Source: Euryarchaeota archaeon UBA91
Lineage (GTDB): Archaea; Thermoplasmatota; Poseidoniia; Poseidoniales; Poseidoniaceae
Length of the DNA: 14,073 bases
NCBI GenBank assembly: GCA_002499705.1
Contig: DAMU01000084.1
Span: forward strand, 1-14,073
Direction of reading: 5' to 3'
The notes under the pieces are model-generated. The model worked only from the letters and a program-made list of their open reading frames with translations. It was not told the DNA's origin and made no database searches. This document shows, piece by piece, positions 6,884 to 14,073 of the stretch (position 1 is its first letter; each line of letters begins with the position of its first letter). The translations under genes and the position numbers were made by a program.

Positions 6884-9800
6884 TTAATTCCAAAAACGTC
6901 GAGTTCTCGCATATTCAATTTCAGCATTATGAATTGTTTCAAGTAAGCCTTCAATGTTATTTCGTTGAACTTTTCTCAATACCCTTTGAGCAGTCGCTTC
7001 GCCTATTCCTCTGCCCATTAAACAGAGAACAGCCTCATATCCTCTTGATTGTACAATCGAAGCGTTCTTCATCATTCTTGCTTGGTCTTTCTCATCTTCT
7101 GAACCAACCCATTCTTCCAACATTGATTGCATACGTTCCGGAGCACAAGCCAGCATCGAACCCTTGCACTTCAAGCAGGTTTTGATATCGCTGATTTCAG
7201 GGTATCTGGCAACTCTAAACCGACGAGTTGTTCCACATTTTAAACAGCAGAGAACAGCTCTCTCATTGGTTAAGCGACTTCTCAATTGGTTTCGAACTTG
7301 GGCATTATCCCAATTTGGCAGCAGCATATCTCTACTTGAGTGATTCGACAACCCAATTGGACCAGAAGCAGTGATTTTCACTTCAATATTTCCTTTTTGT
7401 ATGGCTCGCAATACATCTCTGACACCGTAAACATCCATTCGCTCATGGAAAAGTTTGGACAGGACTTCTTCCATGACTACCGAACCGCGATACTTTCGCA
7501 AAAGGGCTTGAAGGTTGATTTTTCTGGGGTCGACCCCGTGGCGTAAAATCCCAAAAGTTTTGGCAACCTGAGCAAAGCGCCATCGAACCTGACGTGAGTT
7601 TGGTAAGGTGACGCTGAGCAATCCTTCAATCGCATCTGGTGGCGTTTCCATCATCCAGTTAACCAGGTCCTCAGGATTTACCGCACCTGTTTGTAAAGCA
7701 ATTCGTGTAGGCTCGACGACTAATCGACCCCATTTTCCAGACTTCGTCGACGCCATTGCCATGAGGAAATGTCCCAATCCCTCATTGATTCGAGAACCGT
7801 GGCATGAATTGATGACGATCGCATCTTCGCGAGCCTCAAGCGTCATCAAACGGTCGGTTGGGACATGACCGGTCGCTTCGACATGCGCAGTAATCGATTC
7901 AGCCATGAGTCCAAGCGCTTCATCATCAAAGGGGTGTTCTGACAAAATTGAATTTCGCTCGGCAAATATTCCTTCATTATCGAGAATTTGAGCATCGTTA
8001 ACCGTATTTTGGTGGTGTTCAAACAGATGGAGGTCATCAGCAATGAGTTGTCGAAGTCTTCCAATATCTCGTCCGATTGCTTTGGGAACTGGTGGTAATT
8101 CTCCCATCCAACGAGGTGCTTGCGCTTTATCAGAGACGGGTGCGACTAAAATCTCTGATTGTTCAGGGTCTGCATCGATAATCAACCACGTTCTTCCCGC
8201 CATCACAAATTGTCTTCTGCTGCCATCATCATCTTCGCCACTGTCGTTAAGTGACAAAACAAATGCCTCGTCAACGCTTCCTAAACTACGCCGAGTCACG
8301 GCATCTCGCACTCGGTAAGATTGCTTGTCGGGAATCATTGAAAGATGATTTGTCACCCATTGTCGGGTTCTTCCTGCAGTTGAAAACCAACCGAATTTGA
8401 AAGGGAGGGGGACAGGTACAGTCCGTTGCTTGAGTACTTCAGGTACTTCTTCATCTGGAATCGAAAATAATGGGCGCTCATCCGGCAGTGGTTCGCCTTT
8501 CTTCATCGCCTCTTGTTGCGCAACTGCATAGACTGCTTTGGGCCATCTATACCACGGCACTTCATTTGGGTCTGGAGTGAATCGTAGAATCCAACTGTCA
8601 GCCAATACGCGTAAAATCGCTTCAGAATCATGCCTTGACCACCCTTCGAACTGAGCAACTCTGGACAGAATTTCTGTCGCTTCATCAATAGCAACTGCGT
8701 TGAAAGAATGCGCCATCATAACCAACTGATTCGCTGCAACCGATAACGGACGTTGACGCCATTCAATCGATTCTATTTGGCCAAGCATTGCACGACGACC
8801 GACAACTGCACTTTCGGCAATGTCATCAGCATCCCATGAGAGAAGGTGCCCCCTGCCGATTCCGCCTAAACGGTGGTCTGCACGCCCAACTCGCTGGAGC
8901 ATTCGGTCAACAGAACGCGGACTTTTTACTTGGATAATGCGTCGTATTTTGCCAACATCTATTCCCAATTCAAGGCTTGAAGTACAGACAAGGCCGGCTA
9001 ACTCTCCACTTCGCAGTTGATCTTCCATATCCTGACGCGTCTCTGCAGCAAGCGAACCGTGATGCACTCCAATTTTTACATCAGGGGCCATGTTTTGTAA
9101 CCTGTTTGCGATGGTTTCCGCATCGCTTCTGCTGTTGACAAAAACCAGGCATGGAGGTTCGCTTTTCAACACCTCGATTAATCTGCGAAAACTCGCATGG
9201 GCGCGAGGTTGAATACTCATTTCTAGAGCCCCAATTTCATCTTCAGGCAAACTCTGAGCGCATTCCACTGTTAATTCAGTGTCTCTGTCGCCGGTTGTGA
9301 GCAATGCTTTGCCCTTTTTGGGTGAGAGCCACTTTGCGACTTCTTCAGGATTGCCAACGGTAGCAGAAAGTCCAATTCGCTGAACAGGGTGCCCAGAGAG
9401 GGCTTCAAGCCGTTCTAACCCAACCGATAATTGCCAACCGCGTTCACTTGCAGCTAAGTCGTGAACTTCATCAATAATCACCGCTTGAACGCTCTTCAAC
9501 AACTCTCGCAGATTTTTGCCAGTAAACATCAGTTGGAAGGTTTCTGGAGTGGTTACCAGCAAGTCTGGAGGGTTTCTTGCCTGTCGTGTTCTTTCACTTT
9601 GCTTCGTGTCTCCATGGCGTAATCCAACTTTTAGCCCAACTGCTTCAGTAATTTCGGTGAGCCGCCGATCAACATCTCTGTTGAGTGCTCTCAAAGGTGT
9701 GATGTAAAGAATTGACAACGGTTTCCATTGTTCAACTAAGCACCGATGCAGCATAGGAAGTACGGCAGAGAGTGTTTTTCCTGAACCCGTTGGGGCGACA

Positions 9801-9925
9801 ATTATTCTATCGCCACCGTCACATAATTCCGGTAGTGTAGATACTTGAACCGGTGTTGGATTCCAACCCTTCGAATGGAGTGCTGCGGCCAACTTTGGCT
9901 CGAGGTTGGAAAATGCATTTGACAT
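6884..9925 (-). CDS. Lhr-family ATP-dependent superfamily 2 helicase with Cys4 and HhH C-terminal extension
   Basis: A 1013-residue SF2 helicase. Two RecA domains carry the Q-motif region TPVQ (24-27), Walker A APTGSGKT (44-51), the DEVH box (152-155), SAT (187-189), then SSLELGID and the arginine-finger motif QRVGRADHR. These are followed by the winged-helix and beta-barrel regions of the Lhr core. The C-terminal part has a four-cysteine element (Cys894, 897, 917, 920; CLKCG and CLKCKGS), likely a zinc ribbon, and a helix-hairpin-helix-like GRGIGEATAQRVL near 971-983. Lhr proteins translocate on single-stranded nucleic acid and unwind DNA or RNA-DNA duplexes, linked to repair or RNA handling in archaea. 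The start ATG 9925 has GGGGAG upstream. It follows the giant surface-protein gene by 86 bp but is probably unrelated in function. The paralogue subgroup is not assigned. Confidence 0.93.
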   Translation of the reverse strand: MSNAFSNLEPKLAAALHSKGWNPTPVQVSTLPELCDGGDRIIVAPTGSGKTLSAVLPMLHRCLVEQWKPLSILYITPLRALNRDVDRRLTEITEAVGLKVGLRHGDTKQSERTRQARNPPDLLVTTPETFQLMFTGKNLRELLKSVQAVIIDEVHDLAASERGWQLSVGLERLEALSGHPVQRIGLSATVGNPEEVAKWLSPKKGKALLTTGDRDTELTVECAQSLPEDEIGALEMSIQPRAHASFRRLIEVLKSEPPCLVFVNSRSDAETIANRLQNMAPDVKIGVHHGSLAAETRQDMEDQLRSGELAGLVCTSSLELGIDVGKIRRIIQVKSPRSVDRMLQRVGRADHRLGGIGRGHLLSWDADDIAESAVVGRRAMLGQIESIEWRQRPLSVAANQLVMMAHSFNAVAIDEATEILSRVAQFEGWSRHDSEAILRVLADSWILRFTPDPNEVPWYRWPKAVYAVAQQEAMKKGEPLPDERPLFSIPDEEVPEVLKQRTVPVPLPFKFGWFSTAGRTRQWVTNHLSMIPDKQSYRVRDAVTRRSLGSVDEAFVLSLNDSGEDDDGSRRQFVMAGRTWLIIDADPEQSEILVAPVSDKAQAPRWMGELPPVPKAIGRDIGRLRQLIADDLHLFEHHQNTVNDAQILDNEGIFAERNSILSEHPFDDEALGLMAESITAHVEATGHVPTDRLMTLEAREDAIVINSCHGSRINEGLGHFLMAMASTKSGKWGRLVVEPTRIALQTGAVNPEDLVNWMMETPPDAIEGLLSVTLPNSRQVRWRFAQVAKTFGILRHGVDPRKINLQALLRKYRGSVVMEEVLSKLFHERMDVYGVRDVLRAIQKGNIEVKITASGPIGLSNHSSRDMLLPNWDNAQVRNQLRSRLTNERAVLCCLKCGTTRRFRVARYPEISDIKTCLKCKGSMLACAPERMQSMLEEWVGSEDEKDQARMMKNASIVQSRGYEAVLCLMGRGIGEATAQRVLRKVQRNNIEGLLETIHNAEIEYARTRRFWN

Positions 9926-9926
9926 A

Positions 9927-9950
9927 CTCTCCCCACCCCTTCGGAGAGAG
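9927..9950 (-). promoter_or_regulatory. Leader hairpin that would mask the helicase Shine-Dalgarno
   Basis: In the minus-strand transcript, CTCTCTCC (9950-9943) can pair with GGGGAGAG (9934-9927) across an 8-nt loop, giving eight pairs of which one is G-U. The 3' arm is the Shine-Dalgarno sequence of the helicase gene, and ATG 9925 follows directly. If formed, the stem would hide the ribosome-binding site. It could also be a chance pairing of purine- and pyrimidine-rich tracts. Confidence 0.4.
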
Positions 9951-10001
9951 GGTCTTGTCGACCTCTTTTGAGTATTTGCAGAGAAGCGTAAATCAAACTG
10001 A

Positions 10002-10014
10002 GTTAGAAAAATCA
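10002..10014 (-). terminator. Possible U-rich archaeal terminator at the end of the surface-protein gene
   Basis: The minus strand reads TGATTTTTCTAAC: the TGA is the surface-protein stop and a run of five T follows at once. Archaeal RNA polymerase often terminates at U-rich tracts without a hairpin. The run is short, so read-through into the helicase gene is possible. Confidence 0.3.
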
Positions 10015-13000
10015 GTCTTCGTCGTATTCTTCTTCATACTCGTCATCGTCTTCTTCTTCATCTTCCCAGTCTTCTTCATCCGAGAAAACACCGTCACCAT
10101 GGTCGATGGTTGTACGGGATGCGACCGCTGCAACGCCGATAAGAACGAGAACAGAGGTAATGATGAAAATCAAAGCAAGTGGGCTTTCACGTGCTTGGTC
10201 AACCCAACCAAAGTATTGAGCATAAGCGATATCAATCGAATGTTCTGCGCTGTTATCATCATCATTAACTTCGACGATGAGATTGTCATAATCGACAACG
10301 ACGCGAATACGATTCACGTCTTCTGCTGACCATGTGGTGCTGACTTGGATGACTTCATTTCCGTCAATTCCTGCCACACCTACCGTGTCAAACGGAGTTT
10401 CATCATCACCAGAATAGAAGGCCACCTTGAACAGTTGAGCTGTTGAACCTCCAATGTTAATGACATCAGCATTGATTTCAATGTTTGATCCTGGTGCTAT
10501 GTGGTCATCGGAGAGAGAGATTGACTTCACGCGTAGTTCAGGTCCAACCGCTCCGAGGCGAATCCATTGTCGTTCAAAGTCTGTATCATCGACAGCAAGT
10601 TCAGGAATCGGGCTTGCCTCTGAATTTGAGACAACCGGGAATTGATTTCCTGCAGCATCATAACCGGTTAAGTAGAACCCGACGAAATCACCTTCTTGAA
10701 GAACAATTCTCCCACCATCGGTCAAATCAACTGCCCCTGTCCAAATGACGTTTTGACCTTCTTGCTGCATTCCTAAGAGCGAAGATCCAGCGCCGATGGT
10801 CACCGTGCGTGTAGCATCGCGCATGACCCAGTGGACCATTTGGCTTGAACCGGTGAGGTCAGCATCTTCAGTTCCATGGAATTCAACTGGAATATTTGTG
10901 AGGTCATTATTCAATGAAATGTCGATGACATTGAGTGGCGAAATACGACGCACCACACGTGGTGCAGCGTCATCAACAATGACTTGCAATGTCGTTGAAA
11001 CCAATGTTCCAGTCATGTCTTCTCCTCGTCCCGGGATATTGGTGATGGAGATAAGGCATGTTCGAGATGGCGACGATTGAAGGGTCAAGGCAGAAGACAG
11101 TGGCACTTCAACTGAGAACTCACCAAGTGAACTGATTGAGCCATCACTCCACATCTTTTCTCCATCAAATACCTCAATGAGAATACCAACGTCTCTTGGA
11201 GCCGCAACAGAACTGCCTTCATAGACAACTCGACCCGTAAATGCCAGACGGTCATCCTTGCGCACTCGACTTCCATCGGCAACGATTCCAGTACGAGGTT
11301 CAGATATGTCCTCAACGAGGTATTCTGTTGGAGAGAGCATCAGGTCATTTTCAACGCGGAATGTGTGTTCAAGTAACAATATTTGAGCATCGCCATCAGA
11401 GCCTCTTTCTTTGTAGACCAATGCCACATCACCCATTTCTTCATCTGGCCAATCCCACCCTATAACGAATTCAAAGGTTACAATAATCCAAGGTAAACCA
11501 GATTCATTGGTCGTTTCATGCATTGAACTACTGGTCAACAAAGTAATGAAGTTACTTTCAGACCAGAACGTGTTGTTGATTCCGGAGTAAGAAATTCTTT
11601 GAGCGTCTCTCAATGGGTTTGGTCCTTCAAAGTCAAACACCAATGAAATGTGTTCAAAATCAATGGCGGTGTTTGCATCGATGAAACCGAGTGTAATGGT
11701 CTGCTTCATTCCAGCGAATACAGGCGCATTATCTTCGTGTCCCACCCAATCCAAACCTGTGAATACTGCTGTTGAATCCTTGCGGGTGCGGAATGTTGCA
11801 TCATCGTAAAGGAAACCTGGGCCAGACTGGAATTCATGCAAGACATCATCACTGTCCATTTGGGTGTAGTGCAACGGATTTCCTGCTTGGTCTCCTCCTG
11901 ACCAATAATACGATACTCGGCCCATGTTCGGGTTTCTTGAATGGTCAATTGTCGTGATGAACCACTTGTTCTTAGCTACGGTTGAATTGTAAACGGCCTT
12001 GGATACGTATTCTTGAGGGTCCGGTTCTCCATTGCGGTTGAGGTCATGGTCTGATTCAACCCAATACATCAAATCAAGCGCCATTGGGTGGCCAACATCA
12101 TCGTTGATGAGAATCTTGACTTCTTGAACAGTACTCGCAGCTTCATAACTCTCGTCGATAGGGAGAACTGCAGTTCGAAGTGGAGCAGTCGCATCGACCA
12201 GATACGTACGTTGCCAATCTGAATTTGGCTGCATTACGTGCGTTGGTTCCTTCTCGTTATAGGTTTGAACTTCATAGGTGAGTCCCGACTCTACATCGAT
12301 ATCAGGAAGGTCGACTGAGATGAAGAAACTGCCGTTGTTGTTGGTCGTATCACGTGCAGTACTCTCGACCCAGCCGTTGCGTGAGACGCGAACGTCAAAG
12401 GCACTGTCTCTCGGGGCGTCTTCAGTGTTTTGGAACCACATTGCTCCTTGGAAATAGAGTGTTTCTCCAGCAGCAACCCACGAGTTGTCAGGCACATCGT
12501 CCATAACTAGGGCGCCATCGTTATCTCGAACCTTTAGCCAACCCAGTCCAAAGGTGCGGTTAACTTCCAGTCCAGTCGTACTTGTCAAATCCAAAGGAGA
12601 ATATCCAGCAGAGCCCGTATTGTCTAAGCATCCTGTCCTAAATCGCACATTGCTTTGGTCTGGGAACTCGGATGTGACGTGGAAGATCCAGTGAATCTCC
12701 AAGATTCCGTTTGAAGTGGATGACCAAGAGCTCGCATCCAATTCGATGTAATCTTCAGGGTCATTTGGGCTTGGGAATATGTCTCCATTGCCCCAATACA
12801 TTGTTGGATTTTTAGCAATTGAATTGGTGACCAGCGTGAGGCTTGCTTCAGTCATGCTGGTTGCATCTTCTCCGATGATGTGCCTTGTAACCACTTCATA
12901 GGGCTCTAATCGTTCATGGAGAATTTCGCCCTCAGGGATATCAATGTCAAGATTGACTGTATTCATTGTATAGGTAATGGCGAACGATTCAAGAATCAAA

Positions 13001-14073
13001 ATACCAGATGATTCAGCGACTAATTCAACCGTAATGTTACTGAATCCGGAGCCAGTATCAGGGATTAAATCATTGAAGCGTTTGAGAATGTTGTTCGCTC
13101 CACTTGAAGTTCCTGTAACCGTCAATGGGCCAAGTAGTGCTCCATCTTGAGATGGTCGAGACCAGCCAGATTTGCCGCTGATGTCAATTCCGGGTTCTAT
13201 TGGAGCATTCGAGTGTTGAGCGATTGAAATGTTTGAAATTGAAGGGGTAACACCGGTATTAGAGGTTGCTAATTGAACTCGCATACACATGTAATATCCA
13301 GTGCCGGTTACTGATTTGGTTTGATTCGATTGCGTATAGGTCATCACACCAGCACTTCCAGATGTACACGTACTCGATGTGGTGAAACCGAAATAAACAC
13401 GAATGGAAGTACTGGCCGGTAGATTTTCATCCCACGTAATGGTTGCAGCAACGACGCTCTTCGTACCAGAACCGACGTATTGGTAGGCATACATGTAGGA
13501 TGAAGTGACGTATGAAGTGATGTATTCTATACCCACTCCATCGAGGATTGGAGCTTTGGTTACTGTCCCATTGAGGTGTGCCCTCCAAACGAACGATGTA
13601 CTCGTTTGAGAGAAGGTGATTGTTTGACCTGCGGAAACTTGTCTCCAGGTCGTGCCCCCATCGTTTGAGATGTCCACACTGATGCTTGTTCCAGTTGGGA
13701 CATAGCCGAGAATACTGCTAATTTTCACGGTATCAATTGCTTTAGAGGTGCTAAAGGAGCTGCCCATAATCATGCCAGTAGTGGAAGAATGTGTTCTTTG
13801 GTCATAAAGCGCACCATCCCCGAAATTGTTGATCTTGTGGCGAGTCGAAGTGCTGCAATACGCAGTGCTGTAGTAGTGGCAAGAGAAACTGTATTGCCCA
13901 GTTTCAGACTCGACCATACCATAATGTCCGCCTTCAGGAACAGTAACTTCGCCCATGTGTTCGATGAAGTTGCCGCGCATAGAGAAGAAATGATGATATG
14001 AATCGTAATTATACCCAACACCGCTTACGTATTGTTGGTCGTATTCATTGTAAATGATGGTCGGCATGTTCAC
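10012..14073 (-). CDS. Giant cell-surface protein with Ig-like modules, CARDB domain and C-terminal membrane anchor; N-terminus outside window
   Basis: At least 1353 codons, open at the right edge; the GTG at 14073 is only where the window ends. The visible N-terminal third (~110-290) has two degenerate beta-sandwich modules rich in Ser, Thr and Tyr; the first includes SVDISNDGGTTWR and FVWRAHLNGT. The middle holds further Ig/Big-like strands with linkers such as VDATAP and a calcium-type loop, DLNRNGEPDPQE (677-688). A CARDB adhesion-type domain spans ~1179-1284 (VKSISLSDDHIAPGSNIEI onward). One transmembrane helix (~1298-1319) follows, then a short, extremely acidic tail (~1332-1353). This is a type I membrane protein, displayed outside with the acidic tail in the cytoplasm. 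Such proteins are often adhesins, S-layer-associated proteins or carriers of an N-terminal enzyme; the missing N-terminus would decide. It reads toward the helicase gene. Confidence 0.82.
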   Translation of the reverse strand: MNMPTIIYNEYDQQYVSGVGYNYDSYHHFFSMRGNFIEHMGEVTVPEGGHYGMVESETGQYSFSCHYYSTAYCSTSTRHKINNFGDGALYDQRTHSSTTGMIMGSSFSTSKAIDTVKISSILGYVPTGTSISVDISNDGGTTWRQVSAGQTITFSQTSTSFVWRAHLNGTVTKAPILDGVGIEYITSYVTSSYMYAYQYVGSGTKSVVAATITWDENLPASTSIRVYFGFTTSSTCTSGSAGVMTYTQSNQTKSVTGTGYYMCMRVQLATSNTGVTPSISNISIAQHSNAPIEPGIDISGKSGWSRPSQDGALLGPLTVTGTSSGANNILKRFNDLIPDTGSGFSNITVELVAESSGILILESFAITYTMNTVNLDIDIPEGEILHERLEPYEVVTRHIIGEDATSMTEASLTLVTNSIAKNPTMYWGNGDIFPSPNDPEDYIELDASSWSSTSNGILEIHWIFHVTSEFPDQSNVRFRTGCLDNTGSAGYSPLDLTSTTGLEVNRTFGLGWLKVRDNDGALVMDDVPDNSWVAAGETLYFQGAMWFQNTEDAPRDSAFDVRVSRNGWVESTARDTTNNNGSFFISVDLPDIDVESGLTYEVQTYNEKEPTHVMQPNSDWQRTYLVDATAPLRTAVLPIDESYEAASTVQEVKILINDDVGHPMALDLMYWVESDHDLNRNGEPDPQEYVSKAVYNSTVAKNKWFITTIDHSRNPNMGRVSYYWSGGDQAGNPLHYTQMDSDDVLHEFQSGPGFLYDDATFRTRKDSTAVFTGLDWVGHEDNAPVFAGMKQTITLGFIDANTAIDFEHISLVFDFEGPNPLRDAQRISYSGINNTFWSESNFITLLTSSSMHETTNESGLPWIIVTFEFVIGWDWPDEEMGDVALVYKERGSDGDAQILLLEHTFRVENDLMLSPTEYLVEDISEPRTGIVADGSRVRKDDRLAFTGRVVYEGSSVAAPRDVGILIEVFDGEKMWSDGSISSLGEFSVEVPLSSALTLQSSPSRTCLISITNIPGRGEDMTGTLVSTTLQVIVDDAAPRVVRRISPLNVIDISLNNDLTNIPVEFHGTEDADLTGSSQMVHWVMRDATRTVTIGAGSSLLGMQQEGQNVIWTGAVDLTDGGRIVLQEGDFVGFYLTGYDAAGNQFPVVSNSEASPIPELAVDDTDFERQWIRLGAVGPELRVKSISLSDDHIAPGSNIEINADVINIGGSTAQLFKVAFYSGDDETPFDTVGVAGIDGNEVIQVSTTWSAEDVNRIRVVVDYDNLIVEVNDDDNSAEHSIDIAYAQYFGWVDQARESPLALIFIITSVLVLIGVAAVASRTTIDHGDGVFSDEEDWEDEEEDDDEYEEEYDED
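10015..10080 (-). other. Acidic low-complexity tail of the surface protein
   Basis: The last 22 residues (1332-1353) include 19 Asp or Glu and three aromatic residues, encoded by GAN-rich codons that leave a long pyrimidine-rich tract on the plus strand. It follows the single transmembrane helix, so it should face the cytoplasm. The antisense frame across it encodes a false hydrophobic stretch that looks like a membrane helix and should not be annotated. Confidence 0.8.
12010..12045 (-). other. EF-hand/dockerin-type calcium loop in the surface protein
   Basis: Residues 677-688 read DLNRNGEPDPQE, matching the 12-residue pattern D-x-N-x-N-G-x-x-D-x-x-E with ligands at positions 1, 3, 5, 9 and 12 and Gly at 6. 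Single loops of this type occur in extracellular adhesins and bind calcium. It suggests the folded surface protein is stabilised by the calcium of seawater; that last point is inference. Confidence 0.55.

Noticed and set aside
9853..10329. Plus-strand 158-codon frame with a hydrophobic membrane-like stretch
   Set aside because: It runs antisense through the helicase start and the acidic tail of the surface protein. The hydrophobic run (Val/Phe/Ile from GTC, TTC and ATC codons) is simply the complement of GAC/GAA/GAT codons.
13789..14021. Short frames on both strands inside the surface-protein gene
   Set aside because: They are out-of-frame shadows of a strongly coding minus-strand frame with consistent domain content.
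14071..14073. GTG at the right edge as a start codon of the surface protein
   Set aside because: No signal peptide follows, and the codon is the last triplet of the window. The frame almost certainly continues beyond it.
1..14073. CRISPR array, tRNA/rRNA genes, insertion sequences or phage genes
   Set aside because: Nearly all of the window is covered by well-supported coding regions with gaps of about 100 bp or less. No spaced direct repeats, cloverleaf-like sequence, transposase motif or terminal inverted repeats were seen.

Overview
The window looks like a piece of chromosome from an uncultured archaeon. The best fit is a marine planktonic euryarchaeote of the Poseidoniales (Marine Group II) type, but this is inferred from gene content and not proved. 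The supporting signs are a presenilin-like archaeal GxGD intramembrane protease, an Lhr-family helicase with a long C-terminal extension, a giant CARDB-containing surface protein with a single C-terminal membrane anchor, a lipobox lipoprotein, and very short intergenic gaps. I see no rRNA, tRNA, CRISPR array, transposase, integrase or phage gene, so this is ordinary chromosomal sequence and not a mobile island.

Layout. Positions 1-4011 hold a minus-strand cluster read right to left: a presenilin-like protease with a ~390-residue extracytoplasmic insertion, seryl-tRNA synthetase, and a gamma-glutamylcyclotransferase-like gene that is cut by the left edge. A 102-bp divergent intergenic region (4012-4113) carries a perfect GC-rich palindrome. 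Positions 4114-6883 hold a plus-strand cluster: folylpolyglutamate/dihydrofolate synthase (folC), a zinc dCMP deaminase, and a predicted lipoprotein with a PI-PLC X-like phosphodiesterase fold. This cluster meets an Lhr-family helicase gene (9925-6884, minus) tail to tail, with the two stop codons directly abutting. Upstream of the helicase on the same strand is the 3' part of a very large surface-protein gene (14073-10012), whose start lies beyond the right edge.

How the genes relate. folC and dCMP deaminase both feed thymidylate synthesis: reduced polyglutamylated folates, and dUMP from dCMP. SerRS, the helicase and GGCT are housekeeping functions. The protease, the PLC-like lipoprotein and the giant CARDB protein are envelope proteins, and each has a large domain predicted to lie outside the cell.

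No stretch longer than about 100 bp lacks a gene. I found no convincing undescribed multi-gene system. The items most worth a second look are the propeller-like insertion in the intramembrane protease, the eukaryote-like PLC lipoprotein, the C-terminal Cys4 plus HhH extension of the helicase, and two RNA/DNA hairpins at gene starts.
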